This document shows, piece after piece, positions 46,051 through 54,601 of a stretch of DNA of 64,000 bases. A program made the position numbers and the translations under genes. This stretch comes from Mesorhizobium sp. M4B.F.Ca.ET.203.01.1.1 (GTDB lineage: Bacteria > Pseudomonadota > Alphaproteobacteria > Rhizobiales > Rhizobiaceae): NCBI RefSeq assembly GCF_004791025.1, contig NZ_SRUO01000001.1, positions 620,001-684,000 of the forward strand, given 5' to 3'. The notes under the pieces are model-generated. The model worked only from the letters and a program-made list of their open reading frames with translations, made no database searches and had not been told where the DNA came from. The stretch's first letter is position 1; every line of letters starts with the position of its first letter.

Positions 46051-46927
46051 GGGCAGTTTCCTTCGCTGTATGCTTGTTGGGCGCGGCGAGCGCCACCGAA
46101 CCACTGATGCGTGTCTCACCGGCAAGGAACAGCGCCGAGGCCGATATCAGGCCGCGCCGGCGAAAATCTTCGGCGACGGCAAGCCCGTTGTCCAGCGCCC
46201 GCGCCACTTCGCCCGGCGAAAGCGCGCCGACGCCCTGCGTCACCAGCCGATCGCCGAGATCGCTGTCGGGCGCGAGATCGCGCGCCAGCGCCCGTTCGAC
46301 CGCAGGGTGACCGGGCAGGTCGACGGCGTTGGCGACGAGCGTTGCGGCGGCATCGGCGTCGGCACCGGTCCGCGCCAGGACGGTGACGGCATCGGCGATA
46401 CCCAGCGAAAACGAACGGCCGCGCCAGCCGCTGGTCGCCACGCCGCGAACGCCATCCTCGGCGCGTATGGTAACGCGATCGGCCATGCCATGCCCGGTGC
46501 CGGCAATGGCCGATATCATCGACTGGCCGCTGCTGAGATGGAGGGCGCAATCACCGCCATTGTTGACATAGGCGCGGTCCAGCCGGCGGCCGGCGAGCAG
46601 CGCCGCCAGAATTTCGTCGGCTACCGAACCGGCAACAGCGGCCATCGGGGTGATAAAGCATTCCGCCAGCGGCATGACGGCTGCTTCCATGCGGCGCGCC
46701 GTCGGCCCCGCGAAATCGCGCGGCGCCAGGAAAAATGCCGGGAGCCGCAATTCGGGAAGCTCCTTGACCAACTCAATCAGGATGGTCTCGAACCGCGCGA
46801 CGGCCTGGGTGTAGGCGGCCCGGCATTCATCCGGCTCGCCAAAGGCCTCGACGATCAGGTCGATCGGCCCATGGTTGAGATGGAGCCGCCTGCCGTCGGC
46901 AAGCCAATGCGCCTGCGGGCTGTTCAT
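46043..46927 (-). CDS. UPF0280 family protein (ApbE-related fold)
   Basis: This 294-residue protein has the UPF0280 pattern: AAVAGSVADEILAALL, YVNNGGDCALHLSSG and GVATSGWRGRSFSLGIADAV. The family is related to ApbE flavin transferases. Its activity here is unknown; attachment of flavin to the reductase next door is one idea. ATG 46927 overlaps the reductase-like gene's stop by 4 bp, and its own stop overlaps DUF1185. Confidence 0.82.
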   Translation of the reverse strand: MNSPQAHWLADGRRLHLNHGPIDLIVEAFGEPDECRAAYTQAVARFETILIELVKELPELRLPAFFLAPRDFAGPTARRMEAAVMPLAECFITPMAAVAGSVADEILAALLAGRRLDRAYVNNGGDCALHLSSGQSMISAIAGTGHGMADRVTIRAEDGVRGVATSGWRGRSFSLGIADAVTVLARTGADADAAATLVANAVDLPGHPAVERALARDLAPDSDLGDRLVTQGVGALSPGEVARALDNGLAVAEDFRRRGLISASALFLAGETRISGSVALAAPNKHTAKETAHA

Positions 46928-48468
46928 CCTCCGGCCCCGTTCGCCGCTGCCCGCCGCAACTGCGCCAGCGGCGGCCAGGGATTGTTGACGGGAGCGCCGG
47001 TGCCGTGGCGCGGGTTGAGGTACTCGCCACCCTTCGCAAGGATATCTCCGACGCTGCGGATCTCTGCCTCGTAGCCGCCCAGCCTGACATAGTCGTCGCG
47101 GCGCAAGGTGAATTCGATCGGCGCCACCAGCGCCGGCGTCGGCACATAGCCGAAGGCGCCTTCCGGCACGCGGGTGACGTCGACCATCAGCGTGATGCCG
47201 CCGCCCGGCCAGACATAGACCGGCGCGCCGCCGACGGTCACGTAAGTCTTCAGGCCCTGCACCGAGCGGGTCAGGTTGACCGGGTTCTCGGTGACGCCGG
47301 CGCGCAGCGAGCCGCCGGCGCCGCCGATGAACAGCACCGTGCAGAGCGCCGGCTCGCAATTGTCCTCGATCAGGCCGACGGATTTCTGCAGCCGTTCGGG
47401 GAACGGCTTTTCGACCGGCTTCAGGTCATCGTCGAGCTCGTAGTAGGCAAACTGCTCGCCGGTGGTGGAAACCATCAGCAGCGACAGGCCGGGCCGCGCG
47501 CCCTTCTTGGCGTTCCAGTCGCCCAGGATCGACAGCGGGTCGGAGATCGAGGTGCCGCCCCAGCCGAGGCCGGGCTCCGAAACCTTGAAGTAGCGGCCAG
47601 GCGTCGAGCGGCGGCCGATGATCTTGATGCCGGTGTCCTGCCAGCCCAGCACCTTGCCGGCCTGGTGCTCGGAAACGACGCCGGTGATGTGGTCGTCGAC
47701 CACCACCACCTCGTCGACCAGCCCGCGCCATTGCGTGGCGAACATGCCGATGGTGGCCGAGCCGCAGCCGACGCGCATGCGATGCTCGACCTTGCCGTCG
47801 ATGACCGGCGCCTTGCCGGCCTCGACGATGACCGTCGCGCCGCCATCGATGGTAAGCTCGACCGGCTTGCGGTTGCAGAGGTTGAGCAGCGCGTCGCATG
47901 TGGCGCGACCTTCCTGCTTGGAGCCGCCGGTCAGGTGATGCACGCCGCCGAGCGACAGCATCTGCGAGCCGTATTCGCCTGTCGTGACGTGGCCGATCGC
48001 CTCGCCTTCCGAGCGTACCGTCGCCGTCTCGTCGCCGATGTGGCGGTCGGTGTCGATCTTCACCTTGACGCCGCAGTAGGAGAAGATGCCCTCGGTAACG
48101 ACGGTGACGAGATCGACGCCCTCGACCTCCTGGCTGACGATGAAGGGCGCCGGCTTGTAGTCGGGATAGGTGGTGCCGGCGCCGATCGCGGTGACGAAGC
48201 GGCGCCCAGTGTTGACCAGCTCGCCGTTCCAGGCCTCGCCCTCGGCGACGAACGGCACGACGGCGCCACCGGTCTCGGCGGCGTGGTCGAGGATGGTCAG
48301 CGGATCCATGCGCACGATGCGGCCGCCGATATTGCCGTAGCGGTCGCAAGCGCCGGTGCGGCCGTCGGCGATGTAGCACATGACCGGGCAGGCATCGCAG
48401 CGGATCTTCTCCGCCACCTGCTTCTCGCCGGGGTCGTGGGTTTCGAAACGTTCGGCAAGCTCGCTCAT
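46924..48468 (-). CDS. 6-hydroxynicotinate reductase-like iron-sulfur protein
   Basis: This 514-residue protein resembles Hnr of the anaerobic nicotinate route, which reduces 6-hydroxynicotinate to 1,4,5,6-tetrahydro-6-oxonicotinate. The N-terminus has a cysteine set, CDACPVMCYIADGRTGACDR (Cys24, 27, 31 and 41), fit for a [4Fe-4S] cluster. Later blocks include GIFSYCGVKVKID and EPGLGWGGTSISDPL. It overlaps both neighbours by 4 bp, and the Mo-hydroxylase lies upstream. A ferredoxin-type donor is expected but none is adjacent. The exact heterocycle is not proven. Confidence 0.82.
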   Translation of the reverse strand: MSELAERFETHDPGEKQVAEKIRCDACPVMCYIADGRTGACDRYGNIGGRIVRMDPLTILDHAAETGGAVVPFVAEGEAWNGELVNTGRRFVTAIGAGTTYPDYKPAPFIVSQEVEGVDLVTVVTEGIFSYCGVKVKIDTDRHIGDETATVRSEGEAIGHVTTGEYGSQMLSLGGVHHLTGGSKQEGRATCDALLNLCNRKPVELTIDGGATVIVEAGKAPVIDGKVEHRMRVGCGSATIGMFATQWRGLVDEVVVVDDHITGVVSEHQAGKVLGWQDTGIKIIGRRSTPGRYFKVSEPGLGWGGTSISDPLSILGDWNAKKGARPGLSLLMVSTTGEQFAYYELDDDLKPVEKPFPERLQKSVGLIEDNCEPALCTVLFIGGAGGSLRAGVTENPVNLTRSVQGLKTYVTVGGAPVYVWPGGGITLMVDVTRVPEGAFGYVPTPALVAPIEFTLRRDDYVRLGGYEAEIRSVGDILAKGGEYLNPRHGTGAPVNNPWPPLAQLRRAAANGAGG

Positions 48469-51260
48469 CGGCGTGCCTCCTTGTCGCGGATCGCCGCGCG
48501 GATGCGGCTAGGTGTCGCCGGCACCTTGGTGACCAGAACGCCGGTGGCGTGGCGGATGGCATTGAGGATCGCCGGTGCGGTCGGGATCAGCACATGCTCG
48601 CCCAGGCCCTTGGCGCCGAAGGGTCCTTCCGGGTCCGGAACCTCGACCAATATGTGCTCGACCGGCGGCACGTCGCCAATGGTCGGGATGAGATAGTCGT
48701 GCAGGTTCTCGGTGCGGCCGGGGATGTATTCCTCCATCAGCGCCATGCCGATGCCTTGCGCGATGCCGCCCTCGATCTGGCCTTCGACCAGGACGGGATT
48801 GATCGCCTTGCCGACATCATGCGCGGCGGTGATCTTGATCAGCTTCACGGTGCCGAGCTTGAGATCGACCTCGAGCTCGGCGAGCTGCGCGCCATAGCCG
48901 TAGACGGCGTAAGGCTTGCCCTGGCCCTTGGCGTCCAGCGGCAGCGTCGGCGGGTCGTAGGTTTCTTGCGCCACGAAGACCAGTCCGGCGGCGTCAGCCT
49001 TCAGCTCAGACAGATCGATGCGCCGCGCCGCGTCGCCCTCGCGGATGAAGATGCTGACGCCGTCGAGCGCGAGGGTCGCACGGTCAGAGACATTGGCGAA
49101 GCGCAGGATCTGCTCGCGCAGTGCCCTGCCGGCCTTCTCGGCTGCCTTGCCGGTGACGAAAGTCTGGCGCGAGGCGGACGTCTTGCCGGCGTCCGGCGTG
49201 ATCGCGGTATCGGCGCTCTTCAGTTGGAATCTGTCCAGCGGCAGGCCGAGCGCATCAGCGCAGATCTGGGTGATGACGGTGTTCGATCCCTGGCCGATGT
49301 CGACGGCGCCCTGATGCAGCACGACCTCGCCCGTGGCCGAGATGCCGACCTTGATGGTCGAAGGGTTGGGCAGCGAGGTGTTGCCGCAGCCATACCAGCA
49401 GGAGGCGACGCCGACGCCACGCTTTCTGTCCTCGCCGGCGGCGTTGAACGCTTCGGCCTCGGCCAGCGCGCGAGCCCAATGCGGGCGAAGCGATTCCAGG
49501 CATTCGCCGATGCCGACGCCCGATTCCAGGCGCTGCCCGGTTACCGTTTCGGATCCGTTACGAAGGCAGTTTTTCAAGCGGAAATCGAGGCGATCCAGGC
49601 CAAGCTTGCCGGCCAGCTCGTCGTAGAGCGTCTCCTGCATGATCGTCGCCTGCGGCACGCCGAAGCCGCGGAAAGCGCCGGAGATCGGGCCGTTGGTGTG
49701 GATGGCGCGACCCTCGGCACGGTAGTTCGGCGTCAAATAGGGGCCGGAGGCATGCACCGGAACGCGATTGGCGACCGTCGGCCCCCAGCTGGCATAGGCG
49801 CCGGTGTTGAAATCGCCGGAAAAGACCATGCCGGTGACGCGGCCTTCGGCATCGGCGCCGACGGTTGCCTGCATCTCGGCGGGATGGCGCTTGGTGGTCG
49901 AGATCATGGATTCGTTGCGGGTGTAGGCGAGGGCCGCGGGCCGGCCGGTCTTCATCGCCACCAGGCCGATCAGCGGCTGCAGCGAGACGTCGAGCTTGGA
50001 GCCGAAGCCGCCGCCGGTGGCGGTCGGCACGATGCGCACCTTGTCGACGGCAAGACCGAGCACCTTCGCCGTGTCGTCACGGTCCATATAGGGCGCCTGG
50101 GTGCAGGCGACGACAACGAGCGTGTCGCCGTCCATGTAGGCATAGCCGGCTTCCGGCTCGATATAGGCGTGCTCGACATAGGAGGTTTCGATGGCGCCGG
50201 ACACGGTGACGGCGGCGCCGGCAAGCGCTGCGTCGGGATCGCCGCGTTCGACGAAGCCGGAGGTGAGCAGGTTCGCCGGACGGTGCCGGTGCAGCAGCGC
50301 CGCGCCATCGGCCTTCGCATCCGAGGGCTGCAGGACATGCGGCAGCTCGGTCCATGAAACCGGAAAATCCGTCAGATCGAGATCGAGGATCGCTTCGCGC
50401 TCGCCCGCCACCAGCGCAACCGCCTCGCCGCGAAAGCGCGCGACGCCTTCCGCGAGCGCCGGCTGGTCGGCAAAGGGACCGATGACGCCGAAGCAGTTGT
50501 GGCCCGCAATGTCGGCGGCGGTGAAGACGCCGGCGATGCCGGGACGGGCGTCCGCCCAGGCCCCGATGTCGCCGAAGGCGAAGCGGGCACGATAGTGCGG
50601 CGAGCGGACCACCAGCACGGCGAGCGCATCGGCCGGAAAGGAGTCGCCGCCGAATTTCTCATCGCCGGTGACCTTCGGCACGCCATCGAGGCGGATCGGC
50701 GAGGCGCCGACGGCGCGACCCGTCTCGGGCATGCGATGGTCAAGCCCATCGACGTGGCGCCAGGCATCCATCACCGCCGCCACGATCTTCCGATAACCGG
50801 TGCAGCGGCAGAGCACGCCGCCCAGCGCGTCCTGGGTCTCGGCCTCGCTCGGCTGCGGGTTGCGTTCGAGAAGCGCGGTCGCCGCCACCAGCAGGCCGGG
50901 CGTGCAGATGCCGCATTGCGCCGCGCCGTGCTCGAGGAAGGAAGCCTGCAGCGCCGACAGCCTGCCATTGGCAAGGCTCTCGACCGTGGTCAGGGTCGCG
51001 CCCGACACGGAGGCCGCCGGCACCAGGCAAGCGCAGACCGGGTTGCCGTCGACCAGCACGGTGCAGGCGCCGCAATCGCCGGCATCGCAGCCGACCTTGG
51101 TGCCGGTCAGCCCCAATTCGTCACGCAGCACCTGGGAAAGGCGGCGGACCGGCGGCACGGAGACGCTGACGGCGGCGCCATTGACCTCGAAGGCGATGTC
51201 GGCGCGTTCCATGCCCGTGCCGGACTGGTCTACGCTCACAAGAGGCTGAACCTGGCTCAT
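48465..51260 (-). CDS. Fused [2Fe-2S]/molybdopterin hydroxylase (xanthine dehydrogenase family)
   Basis: This 931-residue chain joins the small iron-sulfur subunit to the Mo subunit. Residues 1-170 hold a plant-type cluster (Cys58, 63, 66, 78) and a second cluster (Cys116, 119, 151, 153; CGICTPG and CRCTGYRKI). The rest is the Mo-binding part, with TATGGGFGSKLDVS, GAFRGFGVPQATI and GAKGLGEH, whose Glu is the likely base. Enzymes of this type add a hydroxyl from water to a ring carbon next to nitrogen. It overlaps the FAD subunit and the reductase gene by 4 bp each. Confidence 0.92.
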   Translation of the reverse strand: MSQVQPLVSVDQSGTGMERADIAFEVNGAAVSVSVPPVRRLSQVLRDELGLTGTKVGCDAGDCGACTVLVDGNPVCACLVPAASVSGATLTTVESLANGRLSALQASFLEHGAAQCGICTPGLLVAATALLERNPQPSEAETQDALGGVLCRCTGYRKIVAAVMDAWRHVDGLDHRMPETGRAVGASPIRLDGVPKVTGDEKFGGDSFPADALAVLVVRSPHYRARFAFGDIGAWADARPGIAGVFTAADIAGHNCFGVIGPFADQPALAEGVARFRGEAVALVAGEREAILDLDLTDFPVSWTELPHVLQPSDAKADGAALLHRHRPANLLTSGFVERGDPDAALAGAAVTVSGAIETSYVEHAYIEPEAGYAYMDGDTLVVVACTQAPYMDRDDTAKVLGLAVDKVRIVPTATGGGFGSKLDVSLQPLIGLVAMKTGRPAALAYTRNESMISTTKRHPAEMQATVGADAEGRVTGMVFSGDFNTGAYASWGPTVANRVPVHASGPYLTPNYRAEGRAIHTNGPISGAFRGFGVPQATIMQETLYDELAGKLGLDRLDFRLKNCLRNGSETVTGQRLESGVGIGECLESLRPHWARALAEAEAFNAAGEDRKRGVGVASCWYGCGNTSLPNPSTIKVGISATGEVVLHQGAVDIGQGSNTVITQICADALGLPLDRFQLKSADTAITPDAGKTSASRQTFVTGKAAEKAGRALREQILRFANVSDRATLALDGVSIFIREGDAARRIDLSELKADAAGLVFVAQETYDPPTLPLDAKGQGKPYAVYGYGAQLAELEVDLKLGTVKLIKITAAHDVGKAINPVLVEGQIEGGIAQGIGMALMEEYIPGRTENLHDYLIPTIGDVPPVEHILVEVPDPEGPFGAKGLGEHVLIPTAPAILNAIRHATGVLVTKVPATPSRIRAAIRDKEARR

Positions 51261-52117
51261 GCGGCCACCTTATCGCCAGCAGCGTGGCCTATGGCGCCGG
51301 CGACGGCGCGGGCGACGATCTCGCGCGCCGCGTCGAGCCGGTATTCGGCGCTGCCGCGCACATCGCCGATCGGCGACAGTTCGTCGATCGGCGCGGCGAG
51401 CACCGCGCCGGCAAGGGCATCGTCGGCCGGCAGGCCGAGCAAGGCCGCCTCGACACCCGCGAGCCGCCTGGCGACCGCCGAGCAGGCGCCGACGGCGATG
51501 GCCGCTTCAGCGACGGCGCCATCGTCGACGACAAGGCGCGCCGCCGCCATGGCGATGGAGATGACTAGATAGCGTCGGGCGCCGAGCTTGACGAAGGCAG
51601 ATGTGCCGGCAGCCGCCGGTTTCGGGATGCGAATGGCGGTGGCCATCTCGCCCGACGCCAGGGCGGTGCGGCGATTGCCGAGAATGAACGCGCCGAGCGG
51701 CAGATGGCGCGTCGCCTTCGCCGATCGCAACTCGACATCGGCGTCGAGCACCAGCAGCGCCGGCACGCCATCGGCGGCGGGCGAAGCGTTGCAGAGATTG
51801 CCGGCGATGGAGGCGACATTCTGGATCTGCACGGAGCCGACATCCCGCGCCGCCGCCTTCAGCGCATCGAAGGCCGCCGGAAGCGGATGGCGGACGAGGT
51901 CGGTCCAGGTGGTGCGCGCGCCGATCCGCCAATGCGCCTCGCTTTCCGCGATTCCTCGCAGCGCTGTCAGGCCGTTGATGTCGAGGATGTTATCGCGAAA
52001 CGGCTTGTTGCCTTGCGCCGGGTAAAAGTCCGTGCCGCCGGCCAGGATTCGCCAGCGATCCTCGCCAAGCAAGGCGAGCGCCTCGTCGACCGTGGTGGGT
52101 TTCGCGTAACGGATCAC
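51257..52117 (-). CDS. FAD-binding subunit of the Mo-hydroxylase
   Basis: This FAD subunit (286 residues) belongs to the xanthine-dehydrogenase family. ILAGGTDFYPAQGNKP and NVASIAGNLCNASPAAD are the FAD contacts. I take GTG 52117 (VIRYAKPTTVDEA) because GGGAAGG lies 7 bp before it and homologues begin at this point. An ATG at 52183 would add 22 poor residues. It is the first gene of the six-gene operon, and a palindrome lies 60-80 bp upstream. Confidence 0.88.
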   Translation of the reverse strand: MIRYAKPTTVDEALALLGEDRWRILAGGTDFYPAQGNKPFRDNILDINGLTALRGIAESEAHWRIGARTTWTDLVRHPLPAAFDALKAAARDVGSVQIQNVASIAGNLCNASPAADGVPALLVLDADVELRSAKATRHLPLGAFILGNRRTALASGEMATAIRIPKPAAAGTSAFVKLGARRYLVISIAMAAARLVVDDGAVAEAAIAVGACSAVARRLAGVEAALLGLPADDALAGAVLAAPIDELSPIGDVRGSAEYRLDAAREIVARAVAGAIGHAAGDKVAA

Positions 52118-52179
52118 GCTTTGCCTTCCCAGAAAGGTGCCCTTGCGAGGGAACCTGCCGGCGTCCCACCGGCCAAAAT

Positions 52180-52197
52180 TCATTCGTATGCAAATGA
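52180..52197. promoter_or_regulatory. Palindrome in the divergent FAD-subunit/pncA promoter, candidate MarR operator
   Basis: TCATTCGTATGCAAATGA is a near-perfect 18-bp palindrome (mismatched only around C/A near the centre), typical in size of MarR-family sites. It lies between the operon start and pncA, so one protein could control both directions. Confidence 0.45.
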
Positions 52198-52375
52198 TAT
52201 CAAGTCGGCAGGAATTGTCAAAGCCGGAGTTTCCTGTCGCCGCACAGGCTGACGGTCTCCACGCGATTGTTATGCCGCTGGAGGTTGACGCAGCCCGCCA
52301 TCTGGTCGAGTTTCTGCGTCCGGTCGCGACAGCGGCATTCTATCAAAGCCTACGCCGAGACGAGAAGGAGGCCCC

Positions 52376-52990
52376 ATGGCCGACGAAGCGCTTGTTGTCA
52401 TCGACCTGCAGAACGACTTCTGCCCGGGCGGCGCGCTGGCGGTGGCCGGCGGCGACGAGATCGTGCCGCTGGTCAACGACCTGATCCGGCGAACCGACCA
52501 CGTCGTGCTGACGCAGGACTGGCACCCCGCCGGCCATTCGAGCTTCGCCTCCAGCCATCCCGGCAAGCAGCCCTTCGAGACCATCGAGATGCCCTACGGG
52601 CCGCAGACGCTGTGGCCCGACCATTGCATCCAGGGTAGCCTCGGCTCGGACTTTCATTCCGGGCTTGCCTGGACCAAGGCGGAGCTGGTTATCCGCAAGG
52701 GGTTCCGCCCGGCGATCGACAGCTACTCGGCCTTCTTCGAGAACGATCACACGACCCAGACCGGCCTGGCCGGCTATCTGCGCGAACGCGGCGTCGACAA
52801 GGTGACGCTGGTCGGGCTGGCGACCGACTTCTGCGTCGCCTTTTCGGCGCTGGACGCCGTGAAGCAGGGCTTCAAGACAACCGTGCGGCTAGACGCCTGC
52901 CGCGGCATCGACCTCAACGGCTCGGTCAATGCGATGCTGACGCGAATGCGCGATGCCGGCGTGGTGCTCGAAGACCACCTGTCGGACTGA
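52376..52990 (+). CDS. pncA: Nicotinamidase/pyrazinamidase
   Basis: This enzyme hydrolyses nicotinamide to nicotinate plus ammonia. The triad is visible: Asp10 (VVIDLQNDFCPGG), Lys in VIRKGFRPAIDSYSAF and Cys in GLATDFCVAFSA. The metal site is in TQDWHPAGHSSFAS. ATG 52376 follows AGAAGGAGGCCCC. It is divergent from the Mo-hydroxylase operon by about 260 bp. It normally feeds NAD salvage with PncB, and could also feed nicotinate breakdown. Confidence 0.94.
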   Translation: MADEALVVIDLQNDFCPGGALAVAGGDEIVPLVNDLIRRTDHVVLTQDWHPAGHSSFASSHPGKQPFETIEMPYGPQTLWPDHCIQGSLGSDFHSGLAWTKAELVIRKGFRPAIDSYSAFFENDHTTQTGLAGYLRERGVDKVTLVGLATDFCVAFSALDAVKQGFKTTVRLDACRGIDLNGSVNAMLTRMRDAGVVLEDHLSD

Positions 52991-53024
52991 CCGGACTGTG
53001 GAGCGTCGAGGGGGCTTCAAACAA

Positions 53025-54449
53025 TTGGCGAGGACACTGACGGCAGGCCTACCCGCCCTGGCTGTCCTTCTGTTTCCGCAATTCGCCTTCGCAGCGGCGG
53101 ACCACGAACTGCCCGGCGCGGCGATGTCGCTCTGGTGGGTGCTGCCATTTGCCGGCCTGCTGCTGTCGATCGCCACCGGCCCCCTGCTCTTCCACCATGT
53201 CTGGGAGCATCACTACGGCAAGATCGCGGCCGGCTGGGCGGCACTGGTGGTGATGCCGCTGGCGATCGCCTTCGGCATCCCTTCGGCCATGGAAGCGGTG
53301 CTGCACACGCTGCTCACCGAATACATGTCGTTCATCATCCTGTTGTTCGCGCTCTACACGATTTCGGGCGGCATCCTGCTTGCCGGCAACATCCACGGCA
53401 CGCCCCTGGTCAACGCCGGGCTTCTGCTTGCCGGCGCGCTGCTTGCCTCGGTGATCGGCACGACCGGCGCCTCGATGATCCTGATCCGGCCGATCCTGCG
53501 CGCCAACGACAACCGGCCGTTCAACGCGCATGTCGTGATTTTCTTCATCTTCCTGGTTTCCAACATCGGCGGCTCGCTGACGCCGCTCGGCGACCCGCCG
53601 CTGTTCGTCGGCTTCCTGCGCGGCGTCGACTTCTTCTGGACGACCGCCAATCTCTGGCGCGAGACGCTGTTCACCGGCAGCCTGGTGCTCCTGGTCTTCC
53701 TGGCGATCGACACGATGCTGCACCGACGCGAGGCCGGTATGGCGAAGATCAAGGATCCGACGCCGGACAAGACCGTGCGCCTGCGCGGCGTCGCCAACCT
53801 GCCGCTGCTGGCCGGCGTCATCGGCGCGATCCTGCTCTCCGCAACCTGGAAGCCGGGCGTCAGTTTTTCCATCTTCGGCGTCGGGCTCGAGCTGCAGAAC
53901 CTGGCGCGAGACGCCGTCATCCTGGCGCTGGCGTTCGCCTCGCTCGCCGTCTCGCGCAAGAGCCATCGCGAGGCGAACGGCTTCACCTGGGGGCCGATCG
54001 CCGAGGTGGCGAAACTGTTTGCCGGCATCTTCATCGCAATCGTGCCGGTGATCGCCATCCTGAGAGCCGGCCATGATGGCGCGCTGGCGCCGCTGGTCGC
54101 GCTTGTCACCTCCGATTCCGGCCAGCCCAACGACCTCGCCTATTTCTGGCTGACCGGAGCGTTGTCGTCCTTTCTCGACAATGCGCCGACCTATCTGGTG
54201 TTCTTCGAGCTTGCCGGCGGCGATCCGCAGCGCCTGATGGGCGAATTCGCAACCACGCTTGCGGCGATCTCGGCAGGCGCGGTGTTCATGGGCGCCAACA
54301 CCTATATCGGCAATGCCCCGAACTTCATGGTCTATGCGATTGCCAGGCATCGCGGCGTGAAGATGCCGGGCTTCTTCGGCTATATGGCGTGGTCGGGAAC
54401 AGTGCTGATCCCGACGTTTCTGATCGCGGGACTTCTGTTCTTCGGTTGA
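53025..54449 (+). CDS. Sodium:proton antiporter-like membrane protein (ion transporter superfamily)
   Basis: This inner-membrane protein has about a dozen helices (474 residues) and a signal-like N-terminus (TAGLPALAVLLFPQFAFAAA). Blocks such as SNIGGSLTPLGDPPLFVGFL and SSFLDNAPTYLVFFELAGGD are typical of the arsenite/citrate/NhaD-like transporter fold. The likely start is TTG 53025 after GAGGGGGCTTC; GTG 52998 is the alternative. It follows pncA by 34 bp and may share its transcript. The ion is not decided by sequence. Confidence 0.85.
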   Translation: MARTLTAGLPALAVLLFPQFAFAAADHELPGAAMSLWWVLPFAGLLLSIATGPLLFHHVWEHHYGKIAAGWAALVVMPLAIAFGIPSAMEAVLHTLLTEYMSFIILLFALYTISGGILLAGNIHGTPLVNAGLLLAGALLASVIGTTGASMILIRPILRANDNRPFNAHVVIFFIFLVSNIGGSLTPLGDPPLFVGFLRGVDFFWTTANLWRETLFTGSLVLLVFLAIDTMLHRREAGMAKIKDPTPDKTVRLRGVANLPLLAGVIGAILLSATWKPGVSFSIFGVGLELQNLARDAVILALAFASLAVSRKSHREANGFTWGPIAEVAKLFAGIFIAIVPVIAILRAGHDGALAPLVALVTSDSGQPNDLAYFWLTGALSSFLDNAPTYLVFFELAGGDPQRLMGEFATTLAAISAGAVFMGANTYIGNAPNFMVYAIARHRGVKMPGFFGYMAWSGTVLIPTFLIAGLLFFG

Positions 54450-54601
54450 GTTCGGCGGCCACCGGCATGGGGGTCGCTGGCGGCCGATAGCGCTTGCGTA
54501 TGCGCGGTCAGCAATTTCTGCTATTGGCGAAGCGAGGTGCGGGATAGGTTCGATTGAACCTGAGGAATGCTTATCGAACGCAAGCCATTCTTGGGGCGAC
54601 G

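Noticed and set aside
48549..50357. Open frame of 602 codons antisense to the Mo-hydroxylase
   Set aside because: It is a shadow frame without motifs; the minus-strand gene has both iron-sulfur cysteine sets.
52117..52183. Upstream ATG 52183 as start of the FAD subunit
   Set aside because: It lacks a ribosome-binding site and adds residues not typical of the family; GTG 52117 has GGGAAGG at the right distance.
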